Made by a program: the position numbers and the translations under genes | Assembly (NCBI GenBank): GCA_024138025.1 | Contig: JAMXBD010000572.1 | Location: 310,001 to 374,000, forward strand | Origin: Combretum micranthum | Taxonomy: Eukaryota > Streptophyta > Magnoliopsida > Myrtales > Combretaceae | Reading direction: 5' to 3' | Length of the DNA stretch: 64,000 nucleotides | Shown: positions 9,714 to 23,557 of the stretch, piece after piece | Layout: each line of letters begins with the position of its first letter | Numbering within the stretch: position 1 is the first letter of the stretch | Notes under the pieces: model-generated | Told to the model about the DNA's origin: nothing | What the model saw: the letters and a program-made list of their open reading frames with translations, nothing else | Database searches by the model: none

Positions 9714-12174
9714 AGGATTAGATGTTGACCATGGACCTTGATAGATTTCCTTTTGTAATAGACTAGCTTAATGTAGCTTTGGATATATGTAATAGATGTT
9801 ATATTTTGTCTATCTTTTTTGTCTTATGTAAGGCTTGTTATTAGCTTATGTTTGTAATATCTATACTTAACTATGTATGATTTAAGTTTATAACTTTCAT
9901 GAAATGTGATGATGAAGATGGTATGTTTTTCTTAAAGTTTTCAAAGTTAATAGTTTTTGTTAATTTGTTCTTTTGAAGATTTAGACAAACAATTACTCAA
10001 ACACTTGTATAAGGACAACCTTACATATAATACTGCAGGTTATATGTGGTTAGGGATCCATAATCACCTATTTTAATTATCAGGGTGAGGTCAAGTCTTT
10101 ACATGATATGTATTAATTGTGATAATTGGGGAGATCTTCATAGCTTTAAATTTCCTAGAAAAGCCCAAAGCCCATCTTTTCTAGCAAACCAAGCTCACAC
10201 ACATACATAACTCAAGCTTATGTTTTAGCATCATCTATAAGCTTTTAAAGCTATCCCAAAAGTAAAAAAAGAAATAAGAATATCAATCCAAAACAGACCT
10301 ACCATCGTCTCTCCCTTCTTCCTTTTCCTCTCATCTTCCAAAAATACAAACAAGCCAATATTTCTCTCTAAACCTTACCTCCACACGTACCTAAGTAAAG
10401 AAATAACCTAAGGAACAAGTAGGAGTAGGAAATCAAGCTAACAAAGTAGCAAGACAAGTTTAGTTGACTCTAGTAGCAATAAAAGTAAGTAAAGTTAATT
10501 TCTTACTTGTTTTGTCTAGTCATGGTTTTGATTGATGTTAGTATTACATAGGTAGAACTTTGATGTTTTAGATAAATTAAGGGACATGCTAATATATATG
10601 TATATATAATTGAACTAAATATGCAAGTAAGCATATGTACTCTAAGTAGTTGAAGAAATGAAATTTGAGCTTTTGATGAATTTATGCATGTATTGATGTT
10701 GATAGTGAAAAATGAGTTGGACTTGAATGATTAGAGTGATAATAGAGTTCTACTAGCTTAAATGATGGATTTATGACTTAGGTTAGCATTATTGTGCATA
10801 TACATATGAAATGAGCATATGACTACAAGTGAACTTGATGATGTTGATACTGTGTTTATAGGTTAGTTTTGGCATAATTTTACAAACAAATAAGAACTTA
10901 ATAAAGAGTTAGAAGATTTAAAACTTGAAAATTATTGGAACAAGTATCAAAGAGTTAATGCCCTATTCAAAAAGCATGTTCGAGGCTATTATATCCTAGA
11001 CAAGCTATTTTCCTGACGATCACGACCCTGACATGGCTCGTGATCTCCTTTAAGTAGTTTTTAAAATGTGAAACGGCCTTGTGTAAACCCCTGAATTTTT
11101 CATAATTCTTAAAAGATAATCCTAGAGTTGAATACCAAAACCAAGACCCTGAAAACTAACCCAAGTTAAAACCAAATTCTAAATAAGATCAAATACAAAA
11201 ATTCTTAACCTTGAGAAAAAGATAACCCTAAAAACAAAATGAGAAATCCAATAATCGTTCGATTTAGCATCTATACGCTAACCAAATCATCTATCTGATC
11301 CCTAATACGCAAGTCAAGATTATATATCTAAATAACACTAATGATAAAATGCTAAAACTATAAACCCTTTGGTGAATTTTAGAATAAAAATTTTCAATTA
11401 CCACGGAAAGTCAAACAAAGTCAACCCATAACCCTAAACTTGATTAAATAATCTCGGGAACTAAAAATATTAAATTAATCATAAAAACAAAGTAAAACGT
11501 AAATTTTGAGCCAAAAATATAACACGATAAAAAATCCCAAAATTTTATGACCTTACAAATAAATAAAAAAAGCCCGAAGTCAAACTGAAACCCTAAAGTC
11601 AATTTAGAACAATAACAAACTCTAGTGAATTAAGATCCAGTAATCCTACGCTCTAAACTATTAAATAATAAAATTAAGTTAATAATAGGGTATAGTCCGA
11701 AATAATATAGTGAAACTTAAAAATATCAAATCATCAAAATTCAGTTTGTTTCAGACTCGAGCGAGAACAGATTTCGAAAACCATGTCTTAGTGCACCTTA
11801 TAGTAAAAATATTTCGATAATATCGTTAGACTCCTAAGAATATGAAGATTTCAAAAATATCAATTTTAGAATCTTTCAAAATCTAAAAATATATGATAAC
11901 CCATTTACGCGTATTTTTATTACCACCACTGTTTTATTTGTTTAGTCTATTATCATTGTACCATTTCTACTATTCATTAATATTCACTTATCTTTACTTT
12001 ATCTTACTACTTACTTCTTACAACCTATGAATCTATTTTTTATATTTGCTTTTTCAATATTACTTTTTACTTAACTTCTCTTACACTTTACTTACTTTTC
12101 TTTACTAAAATTAATTTTTTATCACATATTACCTCTTCCTCCTCTTTTGTCGTTCACCTACCAAACCAAACCCA

Positions 12175-12198
12175 CCCCCCCCCCCCCCCCCCCCCCCC
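12175..12198. repeat. Poly-C tract (24 C) upstream of TATA in LTR B1
   Basis: An uninterrupted run of 24 C lies about 65 bp upstream of the TATA-like TCTATAAAATA. A 20-C run occupies the matching place in LTR B4. Confidence 0.9.
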
Positions 12199-13246
12199 TT
12201 CTTTTCCTCCATTTCTTTCTTTTTCATTTATTTAATTAATCTATTAATTCCCTTCATATTTATCTATAAAATACCCATTCACTTTCACTACTTCACTCTT
12301 TACACACTATTCTTTTATCATAACAAAACTCTATCAAAAATGTTTATCAACTTCTCTCTCTAATTTTTCTCTCCAAAAATTCTTCCCAACTCTCTATTCT
12401 TCCTACAGCATCACCATCTCCATACAACTATCAAAGCTTTCTTTCTTCCTTCATCTTCACATCACCTTAGGTAAAATTCTCATTTATATATTTCATGTCA
12501 TGAAACTTAACATGACCATAGTATGTATTTCTTGAACCCATGGGTAGTAAAGCAGCAACAATATATTCATCTTTTGTTCTTATTCATGCAATATCTTATT
12601 ATATTGTTATGATATATTATTCATGCTTCTAATCTAACTTCTATGTGTTATTAAAGATATTTATGTATATATATATTTTTTTAGAGCATATAAGATTACT
12701 AACATAAAATTTATTTATGCTCATGCAATTTATTTATTTCTTGCAATTTATTTATTATTTCATGCTATTATATTAAAACTAGTCTTTATAGTCTTAGACT
12801 TGTCATCATTAAGTCAAAACAATTTTTCTTCTTTCTTTTTAAACTTGTCCATAATCTAAGTCTAGGGAGCCTTGCAATAAATCTAAGACTCCCATGATTT
12901 TCTTATTTGTTTTCTTATTTTCTTAAAGGACTTACCGATGTCTAAGTCAAGGAAGTCTTGATACAAGTTAAGACTTCCCAATACTTGACTTTTATTATGT
13001 GCTTATTTCATTATCTTCCATCTTTCATATTAATTATTTTTGTCATATTATTTAATTATAAACTCATGTTCATACATGACCATGTCGTTGTTGTCTTAAT
13101 AAAAATAAGAGAATTTCTTTCTTTGATAAAGAAAATAAGTTAAGCTCACTATAAAAATGTAATTTTATCACTTAGAAAAGGTTCTATTAAAATTTAGAAT
13201 TTTGTTCCAACAAATAATTTTTAAATAAAAAATTAGACAAGTTCAT

Positions 13247-16200
13247 TGCCATGCCCCAAAAGGTATCCTAAACGTGGCAGTCCACCACATACGGTATTAA
13301 AACTTAAGAATGACTTTCCACAGTCATGCGAAAGTTTTCAACACCATATGTAAGGCGTCTATCACAACAATAAAAGACACCGTGGGATGTATAGTTTGAT
13401 ATAGTAAATACAACATATAAGAATATAAATAATCATCCAATTTATCATTAAAAGAATATAATCCTTACATCATCTCAAGGTTTTTCCCTTATAATTCTCC
13501 AACAATCATAATATCAACTTAATCTTTCTCACAACAAAATAATACTAATACCAAAAGTCATTAAAGATATTTAATCTACGATCTTCAAAAGATTCCTAGA
13601 AGCTTTCTAAAACATCATCCCACTCGAGTATATGAAGTCTTCGGGCATAAAAGATATAGTCCTGTTACAACAAAGGTCTATCGGTGTATAAGCATAACTA
13701 GCTTAGTGAGAATATTCCTGAATTAACGTACTTGTATAAATGATTTTAAACAAGTTATTAAACAAGCATATGAATGCATCAAGCAAGTGATCAAGCAATA
13801 TATATGATCTACGGAAATCATATGTGTCAATGGATTTACCCCTCCATTCAGGGTTAGGTGTTCCAGGCTCTTTAAAACTCATCTTAAAATCCAACTCATG
13901 TAGTTTATTTTAGACTCCTACTCGCCATCTTAAAATAGTTCTTTCAGGCTCTTAATCGCCCATCTTGCAGATTTCTGGCTACTGTACACCCGGCTACTAT
14001 ACTTGTCCCATCAAGTATAGCAGCTCATGCAATGAAACTAACTATGTGATATGCATGAATCAATTAATATAACTCATAGTATATAATTAGAGTATTTAAA
14101 AGTGACCGCAGAATTTGCACATATCCAATAGAATAATAGTAAAACATAAGTTAATTAACAATGATTCATGCCTCGGTATGCTTAGCATTCTTTCAACCAA
14201 TATTATCATACATAATTCATTTTCATCTTTTCCTACTTCTAGTGCCTCTAACTATAAGCACAACCAAGTACATAAAAAGTAGCAAATAAAACTCACTTGG
14301 CTATGATGATCTATCTTTCTTGTGGATGAGTAGATCGATAAATCCACTAATCAAAATAATCCTCCGGGTATAAAAACTTCTCCTTGGGATCACCTAATCA
14401 AGAAGAATACCCATAATGAGTATTTCTTATTGATTCTATGGTACTTATACAAAACTATGTTATAAGATCGTTAAAATTCGTATAGAAGGTAATTCCAACT
14501 TAAAATGGCCATAACTTGGTCATTTTAACTCGAAATTGCGCAAATAATATACCGTTTTCTATCTACTCGAAAAGATCTATCCATTTCTAAGGTTATTTTT
14601 TGTCATAAAAGCCATTTGAGTTGGAAAATACTACGGTACATAATAGTTACGAATTTATAGTTTACAAAATATGATTTTTCCAAACTTTACTTTACTCAAA
14701 AATCCTTAAGAAAAATATATGGATATATATATAGCTGAAAAATCCTTTGAACATATATTTATACTCACATTGTATGCATGATCTTTGTAGTGTTGTCTTA
14801 ATATTGATAATTCATATAAAATTTGTCTTTGATGGTTTTAAAAAGATAAAACTTTTGAGAATTTCTCCTTTTTGATTTGTTTAGAAAAGTATATTTGAGT
14901 GGTTATGAGTAAATGTTCTCCTATTATAATTTTGTTTCCACACTTTTCAAAAAATAAATTCATTTTCAAAAATTTGGTTCTTTAAGTTATCTATTAACTT
15001 TATTTCTAATGATTGAAAAGTAAGTTTTTCAAAATATCCTTTAAGTTTTTCATATGGTCAAATATTTGAAGTTGTGTTAAATGTATGTTTTCCTTTTATT
15101 TTTATATCATTCTCTTCTTTAGAAAATGGATATATCTTTAAAACTTTACTTTCTTGGCAAATTTTATTTTTCTAAGTTGGTTTTCAAAATAGTGAGTTGA
15201 CTTTATCTTGGTTTGAAAAACATGTTTTATTCTTAATATTTGTTAAATGATAGAATAATTCTCTTAGGCAAGTTTATAAGAAAAGCCTTCTTAATAAAGA
15301 ATTTGTTAACATTAGAACTTAGTAAAATTTTATTTTAATTTTGAAAAGAATATAAAATTCAAGTTTGAAGATACTTTCATATTATGTGCTTTTCAAAGTC
15401 TATAGTGAATTTATTTAAATTTATAAAAGGTATGGTTGAGTTAAAATCCTTTAATGCTAGAAATTCTTCCTTTATGGACTATTTAGTTTGGTTTATAAAA
15501 GAAAAGAATTTTTTTATTATTTTATTCAAGAAATCTACATTACTATTCTTTTAGAATTTATGATTAGCTTATCTTTTGGAAAATGTTTATTAAAAACAAA
15601 ATTTAGATCTTTTGTTAAAAAAAATTCCTTTTGTTAAGCAATCTAGTTTACTTTTCTTTATTCAAAAAAGAACCAATTTTTTTTTTATTTAAGACAACAA
15701 CATTTTAATCATGTGAATATGATTATGTAGCAATATAAAAGTAAATATAATATATAATAAGATAGCAAGAAACACTTGTAAGTAAATAAACATAATAAAA
15801 TAGTCAAGCATTGGGAACCTTAGCTTCATCAAGGTATCCCGATCATGTATTGGGAGACTTGATTCATCAAGATAACCCGGGACTAAGAATAGACTAGTCC
15901 CAAAGAAAAGAAAGAAAATTGTTTTGACTTGATATGGACAAGTCTAAGACTAGAAAGACTAGTCTTAATAAATTGCATAAAACAAGTAAATAAATAAATT
16001 GCAAGACATGAAAGTAAATAAATAACAATGAGCTTATATGCTCTAAATAAATATATATAATAATATTATATAAGTTAGATTAGAGCAAAAATAATAACAA
16101 TAATAGCAACAACATAATAACATAATGTAAAATAGGAACATGAACAAAAACAAAACATGAACATATTGTTGCTTCTTTAACTCATATAAGTCTAAGAAAC

Positions 16201-16910
16201 ATACACTAAGCTCACGCTAAGTTGTATGAACATGATAAATAATATAGGTAGGATTCTTACCTAAGGTTTAATGGAAGGTTTGAAAAGAGATGATGGGTTT
16301 TGCGTTTGTTATTTTCTTCTTGAAGAATAGAAATTGGTAAAAAGTGTTTTGAGAGAGATTTGTTGGAGAGAGGTATTGAGAGGAAATTTTGGTAGAGTTT
16401 TATTATGTAAATTTTGGTAGAGTCTTTTGGTGTTATTGGAATATTTTTATTATTCCGAGCTTCGGGATACGTCTTTCGAGAACTGATCCCGTTTGAGTCC
16501 GAGGAACACTCAAAATTCGCGAATATGATATTTTTATATTACCCTATATTATTATGAACTATTATAAGTTATTAATTTAATTTTATTTCTAAGGTTTGAG
16601 AACGCGGGATTGCCGGAGTTGAAATTGCTTGATTGTCTTGGTCTTTGTAGACTTTTGAAACTCTGGTTTGATTAGGGTTAAGGTTTAATCCAACTTTACC
16701 CTAAAAATTAACTTAGGGATCAGATAAGTGGATCTTTTCATGTTCGGACTTTCGAATCGAACGATTATTGAACTTTCTATTTTTGTTTTGAAAATTCTCT
16801 TATGAAATCCCGTTATCGAAATTGATTAAGGTTCGGTTTCAACTTTGGTCAAATTTAGGATTTCAATTCGGTATTCTAAAACCATTCTCGAAAAAATTCA
16901 AGGGCTTACA
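13247..16910 (-). mobile_element. Solo LTR Bm of family B, inserted in B1
   Basis: On the plus strand it runs from TGCCATGCCCC to GGGCTTACA; on the minus strand it therefore starts TGTAAGCCC and ends near GGGGCATGGCA. Exact target duplications TTCAT flank it (13242-13246 and 16911-16915). It is 3664 bp. On the minus strand it has a donor-like TTAG/GTAAGAATCC, the conserved CATTTTAACTCGAAAT block (complement at about 14519-14550), the mini-exon and the phrase TCACTAAGCTAGTTATGCTTA. No internal region is attached. Confidence 0.92.
14297..14393 (-). other. Conserved mini-exon-like unit in LTR Bm
   Basis: On the minus strand an acceptor-like TTCTTGATTAG precedes a 15-codon frame reading GDPKEKFLYPEDYFD and then a stop (complement of 14347-14394, 48 nt). 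A GTGAGT donor-like hexamer follows at 14291-14296. The unit is 97 nt, somewhat longer than in the other copies, but the frame length is identical. Confidence 0.6.
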
Positions 16911-18100
16911 TTCATCATAGGTTTTATTGTTGTTATTATGCAAGACTTTTTTCCAATTTAACTAAGTAATTATTTACTCTCTTTTCAAACTACCAAAATA
17001 AAATTATCATTTAAAACCTTAAGGTTGATAATTCTTTATTTTATAAAATTTTCTTAAAAACTTATTTATAAGATTATCACAAACACTTTAGCAAACATTA
17101 AGAACCAAACAACTTTTATAAGTCAAGTTTAATATCACTAAGTAAAAATCCACTTAGGAATAAATCGGTGTACAACTTAAGGAACTAAGTTTTATGAAGT
17201 AAAAATTCATTTTACTTTTATGAAATTAAGAAGATAATAGTTATAATAAATAGAAACTCACTTGAAGCAAACTAAAGATTTTTCCTCACAACCATATTAA
17301 GGTTCATGTTTTGGAAAATATTTAGTTAAAAGAAGTTTAGCATAAAAAAATAAAATATTCATAAACTCAAACTAAATATGGAAATATGAATTTCTTTAAA
17401 TTGAGTTTCACGTTTAAAAATCTAAGAAATAGAATTTTGTTGAAAGAATAAAACTTAAGCTATTCTTTTAACGAAAACTCACTTGGGTTTTTGTCACAAA
17501 ATGATGTTATATAAAATAAATTTTTAAGCAAGAATTTGTAAATAAATATAAGACCTTTAGAAAATACATATATTGAATTATGATCTTTCTTGTTAATCAA
17601 ATCACATATTTACAAAATAGCAATTTAAATCACAAGTGAAAGAATGATGCTTCACTAAACTCTATTTCTCATAAAAATTGTTTACAAATTTTATTTCAAG
17701 ACAACATCACCATAATCATGCATATAATATGAGTCTATGTATATATCAAAAGGATTTTCAACTATATAAACGTTTGTGTGTTTGCTATAGAATTTTAGAT
17801 GGAATAAAATTGAGAAAAATTACAAATTAAGCTGGAATTTTCATGTTAGAGCTGTACCAACCCATTTTTTTAACTAGAATAACTTCAAATGTTAAAAATA
17901 ACCTTAAAAATAGATATATCTTTTGAGTAGGTTAAAAACAACATCTTATATGCGAAATTCCGAGTTAAAATGAGTAAGTTATAGCCATTTTAAGTTGTGA
18001 TTTCACATAATCTAAATTTTGATGAAAATAACCAAATAGAGTTAGAAAGTTTAAATAGAACTTTTATGAAATACTCATCCCAGGTATTTCTTTTGTTTAG

Positions 18101-18168
18101 GTGATGAATAAACATGAAATTTTCCTTCCTAAGGATGACTACGACTAAGAAGATTGCGATATGGAGGA
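18101..18168 (+). other. Mini-exon-like unit in LTR B1, frame broken
   Basis: The acceptor-like TTCTTTTGTTTAG and the donor-like GTGAGT (18169-18174) are both kept. The frame starts G-D-E and then meets a stop; a frameshifted remnant LPKDDYD with a stop is visible at 18125-18148. This is a decayed version of the 15-residue frame found in the other family-B LTRs. Confidence 0.5.
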
Positions 18169-18431
18169 GTGAGTTTTCTCTCTAAATTTTGTTATCTTAC
18201 TTATGCTTGTAGAAAGTTGCACTAAATCTTATACGTATAAGATAAAATGAACACATATGGGGTATGGGTTTATATGTTTATTCTCTTATGTATGCATGAC
18301 AATGGATGCTAAGCATATCGGAATCCATAAAGGATTGTTTAATATATTGTTGTATGTGTGATGATTGTTTGATCACGTTTAAGTTTGCCATAATTATACA
18401 CAACCTTTATATAAATTAAATGGACATGCAT

Positions 18432-21400
18432 TGTAAGCCCCAGAAAATGTCAGTAAATAATTTCATAATAAACATCGAAATATAAACTCTAAAGATGACT
18501 CCAAATTAAAATCGAACTTCGATTAGCCTTAATCACGAACGAATCTAGAAATTTCTTAATCTTGACAGAATGAAATCCTTAAAAATAAAATAAGAACTCA
18601 ACGATCTTCAAATCCAAAACCACTATGTATGACAAATTCTATATGTAACTCTGACTTATAAAAACCGGGTAATATAGAACCCAAAAGCAAATTATTAAAA
18701 AGTAAATAACGATTAACCTTTGGAAATAAAACCCAATTCAATAATTCCGAGAACGTTAAGAGATATTAAATACTTACAAAAATAAAAATTTAAAATAAAA
18801 TTTCTCAAACTAAATATGTTGTATAAACACAAACCCACAGTTTCCAAATTAGCAAAGATTTGAATTAGAAAGTCAATTGGAAAACCTAAGTCAACGAATT
18901 CCTAGGAAAACCCTAATTGCTTATATCCGGCAATCCCGTATTCCTAAACCAAGGAGTCGGAATATGAGTAAAGGGTATAGTTTGGTTCGTTAAAATACTA
19001 GGATGCTTTAAAAGATAAGACTAACGAATTTTCGATCTATTTGAACCCGATCGGGTACAGACTTCGAAAAGCATATCCCGGGGCTCGAAATATTAAATAT
19101 ATGATATTAGTATCATTACACTCGTAATTTCATAAGATTTCCAAATATATAGTTATATATAATTTTTCGAGTTAAAAAAGTTACAGTTATAATCTTTTTG
19201 TCGTATTTTCATTACTACCGGTACTTTAAATGTCAAATCTACTTTTTGAATTCTTCACCACTATTCACAAGTACAACTACCCATAACCTATTTCTTACAT
19301 CCTTACACCCTACTCTTACAATTACATCATTTTTTCTTACAATTTACTTTTCCAATATAACTTTATTACTTAAATTACTTAATTAAATTTTAAATCTTAC
19401 ACAACACAAAACAAACAAACCCTCTCTCTCTTCCCATTGCAAACAGGCACAACTCCCCTCCCATTTTTCCCTCTCTCAAATTGTTTTATTTAATTTCTTT
19501 TATTCAAGAAAATCCTAATCCACAAAGTCTATATAAACTCCTTTATGCCAACTTCTTTCTCACTTTCTTTTCTTCCACTTTCTCACTTTAGAAAATTGTT
19601 GCAAAACTCTCTCTTCCCCTCCCTAATACACACACACACTTTTTTTTCTTTCAAGTTTCTTACTCCACACAACCAATAGGTAATAGATTTATACCTTAGT
19701 ATCTTAAAAACATGTAATGTCAAGTTTATTCATGTGTGATTTCACATAAAATCTCCATGAGCTTCAAGTTAGGGATGTGGAAAACACTTGAACATGAGAT
19801 CCTTGCCATCATAATGTTTTAGATCTTGATATTTGAGTTATTTTGCTATTATCTTGTTTTATTATTAAGTTATGTTATTATTATTAATGATTTGTGTATA
19901 TATTCATCATCTATTCATGTTCACATAACCATCATAGTATTCATGCATATATAACTAGTATAGTAGACTAAATCTAGTTGTTTTAAGTTCATACATGCAT
20001 TAGACTTTTGTTTTATGTTCTTAAATAACTTATAATAGCTTGATGATAGTAGAAAAGTATTAAAAAGCTCAAGTTCTATGTTAGTTTCAACAAAAATAAC
20101 TTTTGAAAATTCGGATAAAAAAGGAACCATATTTAGAAAACCTATTTTTCAACTTCAAAATGTGTATTTTTCATTTAAAATGAAGGGCTTAGGGAATAGA
20201 TATCATAAATGAATGATCTTGATGAGAAAAGATTAGATCTACTAAGGAATATTTTCAAAGCAAAGGCAAGTTTACGATGGTGATATTTCAATCTCAAAAA
20301 TAAATTTTAAATTCGTAATAAAAGAAGCATGAAATGTAAACACCCATTTTTCAACTTCAAAACAAGATTTTTATTAAAGAAATGGAAGCCTTGATGGGTA
20401 GGTTTGATTAGGAAATAGTTTTTGAAAAACTAAATGATTTTACAAAGAAAATAAACTCAATAAAAGTTTCAAAAATTCGGATTTGAAAATAACCATTATT
20501 TAAACACCATTTCAAATGCTAAATGATAATTTTTATAGGAAAAAAGTTCTAGGGGATACATGTAATAAAGACCCAATTTTGACAAGAGTAAGAGAGGTTT
20601 ATCAAATATAATCTTAGAACAATAAATGGTTTCCAAGAATAGGTCAAACAATATTTTCATTCTTTAAGATTTTATAAAATTAGTGCTTAGGCAAACCACC
20701 TATTTAAACACCTATTTTCTAACCCCAAAATGAAGGTTTTATTAAAATAATGAAGTTGATGGCTATATAGGTCATCAAGGTTAAGTTTTGATGAAAGCAA
20801 ATGTGATTTTTCAAGAAAGAAAACCACTACTCTTAAGTCTAGTAAATTTCAAGAGTTTTGCAAAGTAAAAGTTTTTCAAAAAGAATTCTTAATACTATAA
20901 CATTAAGGATATACATATAGATAGTCATTCCATGACCTTCATGATAATAGCTTGTAGGTACTACATATATACATGATGCACTTATAGAAACAAACTTAGA
21001 AAAGTAAGGTCACCTACTTCTTATTTGATAGTATCTAAGTACATGAGAAATTAGAAATTTCCAACACTCATGAATCATGCATGGTATTGAGTTATATATG
21101 TATATAATAGAGTCCTACAAAATATAAAGATAGCTAAGTATCTATCAAAGCTTTAGTATAATGCTTGAAATGAAACTAGAAGTTGAATTATGGAATGGGA
21201 ATCCGTATAGTATTCTCTACGTTACTGTTCATAGACTAAATGAGCTTGTTTGTAGGAAATAACTCTAGAAATAGATAGCTCTCGTCGAATAGGTAGAAAT
21301 CGGTATATAATATGTGAAATTTTGAGTTAAAATGATTAAGTTATAGCCGTTTTAAGTTGGAATTTCCTCTTAAACGAATTTTGACGAACTTGATAGAATA

Positions 21401-22661
21401 GAATTTATAAGTTCTTTCAAACTTTATAGAGATACTCATTAGCGTTATTTCTTTTGATTAGGAGACTTGGGAGATGGACTAAATCTTCCCGATGATAATT
21501 ACAACTAAGTGGATTTCCGCGCCATGGCAAAGTGAGTTCATTTCTTAAATAGTTGTGCTCATATATGTGCTTGTAACTGTAGTGGTATTAGAATTAGGGA
21601 AAGATAAAATTGAGATGAGTTGTGATCTAATCTTGGTTGAATGAATGTTAATTATATCGAGGCAAGACTTGTTGTAAAATGTTGTATGAGCTAGTATAGA
21701 TTTGAATTGTCTGAAATTCTCTATGATCGCTCTTAAACTACATAATTAACATGCCACGATTATATGAATAAACTGTACATGCATATCACGTAGTGAGTCA
21801 CATTGCATTGGTTGATATATCTTTGGTGGGACAAAAGTATATTAGCGGAAGGTGTGGGGGCCTATGTTAATATTAAGGATGCGAGATCGCTTAAGTTAAC
21901 AGAAGTGGGGTAGGCACTTAATACTACCATAATGAAACAATAGAGATTGATAACTAAGAGAAAGAGATCGGGATTATGGTTGCATGACTTATGGACCATC
22001 CCACTCAAGATTGGAATTATGATTGCATGACTTATGGACCACCCCAACCCCGAATAGAGGGCGTAAATCCATTCACATATGGCTACCGGAAAGTCATATG
22101 CTTGTATGCTCATTTGCTTTTGCATTTCATATGGATGTTGATAACTTGTCTGTTATATATTGTTGTTGAGTACCAATTATTTGGAAATGAATCTCACTAA
22201 GCTCGTAAGCTTATACCCCGATAGTTTCCTGTTGCAGTATGAATATTTATGGCTATCTATGAGAAGCCACTTTCCTCAGGTACAACTTTGGATTCTAAGG
22301 AGTTTTTTTTTATGAAGCCAGGACCTAGACGAAGGCATAGGCTTCCATTTGAATTTCCTAAATTGGTATTTGATGAATGTTATAAGAGACTTTTGAGAGC
22401 TTAAGAACTCTTAATAATTTGACGGGGGTATGGCCCTTAGACTATGTAATAGATTAAATCTAAATATAACTGTTATGATTCACATTCTTGTTGCTATGTG
22501 TCTTCTTAAACTATTTCAAAGCAAAGTATGGTTCCCTATATGTTGAACGTGAGCCTTACACCCGATGTTCAAACTCATAGAGAGACTAAGGTTGTCTCAC
22601 TTGAGTTTAAATATCGAGTGTGGCGGATTGTCACGTTTAGGGTACCCTTTGGGGCGTGACA
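18432..22661 (+). mobile_element. Solo LTR B2 of family B, inserted in B1
   Basis: Starts TGTAAGCCCCAG and ends GGGGCGTGACA. Flanks TGCAT (18427-18431) and CGCAT (22662-22666) are a target duplication with one mismatch. It is 4230 bp. Visible landmarks are TCTATATAAACTCC (TATA-like, about 19528), a donor-like ATAG/GTAATAG at about 19678, the block GTTAAAATGATTAAGTTATAGCC near 21325, the mini-exon, and a duplicated 46-bp phrase around GCATGACTTATGGACCA at 21975-22045. No internal region is attached. Confidence 0.9.
21462..21531 (+). other. Conserved mini-exon-like unit in LTR B2
   Basis: After TTCTTTTGATTAG the 48-nt frame (21461-21508) reads GDLGDGLNLPDDNYN and stops. GTGAGT follows at 21532-21537, giving a 70-nt unit. 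It is the most diverged of the intact frames but keeps the LP-D-x-Y pattern. Confidence 0.6.
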
Positions 22662-23557
22662 CGCATTGCATCCGTCGAGTCACATCATAAGGAATGCTAC
22701 TCCGACGCGATGAATTGGAAGGGCCAGAGGTCAAGCTCATTCTTGAGTAACTAAGGCGTACAGGGGATATATCCCAAGGAGGAGCCACACCAATTGATTG
22801 TTGAGAGTAGAGTGCTTGAGATCTAGCAGTGAAGATGGCAAGGATCTTCATACCTAAATTCCCCAACCTTCGATACGGAGGGGTAAATCAGTTCTGTACT
22901 TTTTTCGGATAACCATATAATTTGTGTAATTATGTGATTGTTGCATAAACATGCATAGCATATGCATGAAAATTAATAAATTTTTGTTGAAATCACGGTG
23001 CAAATAAATGGGAATACCTCACTAAGTTCGTTGTAAGCTTATGCTTCCATAGGCCTTTCTTGAAACATTATGTTTGCGATTATGATCGATGATTGGAATA
23101 TTAAGGAATCGTTGGTGAATCTTTGAGCTCTTGTGAAAGAAGTGGAACCATAGAATGGATTTACTTTCATGTAAATTTTTTATGAGTTATATATGATATG
23201 TTAATGTTTAGAGATTTCTAGGAAGTGTATTTGTATTTTTTTGAAGACATTAGTAGGGTATGCTCCTAAGAATTATAATTGACTTTGCTTATGCTTTATG
23301 TTAAGTATTCTTCTTACTTTGTTATTTAATTATTATCAAAGTAAATTGCATTACTCCGATGCTTCCCTGGTGTGTTGTACACCTTGTGCATGATATGAAA
23401 GGCTTTGCGTGATTAAGGAAGTCATTCATAGGCTTTAATATTGTGTATGGTAGACTGCCACGTTTAGGATTTTTGCTTCGAGGTATGACACCTTGATCAC
23501 AGTTGTTACCAACCCGTTATCTCCTCTAAGTGTTTTAAAACATGATACGACCTATAC

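Larger units (their letters stand above)
7486..10103 (+). mobile_element. Family-A LTR copy A1 (3' LTR of Tekay-like element)
   Basis: This LTR follows the integrase/chromodomain remnant and ends GTCTTTACA, the same end as A2 and A3. The start TGAGCATGTATT is similar to A2's TGATATGTATT and lies just after the phrase TTTCAAGGATGAAAC that follows the pol stop. Landmarks shared with A2 and A3, in order: a donor-like AAAG/GTATGT (about 8066), a motif-rich block (8420-8705), the phrase GAGGAGCAGC, the phrase TGTACTGGGCCTTTGG, an acceptor-like TTTCAG and a short acidic frame, then TTATATGTGGTTAGGGA near the end. Length is about 2.6 kb. The start could be off by a few tens of bases. Confidence 0.75.
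11082..23490 (+). mobile_element. Solo LTR B1 of family B, interrupted by Bm and B2
   Basis: Starts TGTAAACCCCTG and ends GGTATGACA. Target duplications CCTTG flank it exactly (11077-11081 and 23491-23495), and no internal retrotransposon sequence is attached, so it is a solo LTR. Excluding Bm and B2 it is about 4.5 kb. It has a TATA-like TCTATAAAATA at 12263, a donor-like TTAG/GTAAAA at about 12470, the conserved block GTTAAAATGAGTAAGTTATAGCC near 17965, the mini-exon at 18101-18168 and the family 3' end phrase GACTGCCACGTTTAGG. Its mini-exon frame is broken, consistent with an older copy. Confidence 0.9.

Noticed and set aside
22597..22866. Minus-strand frame of 89 residues
   Set aside because: It spans the B2/B1 border and target duplication, so it is an accidental frame over two LTR pieces.
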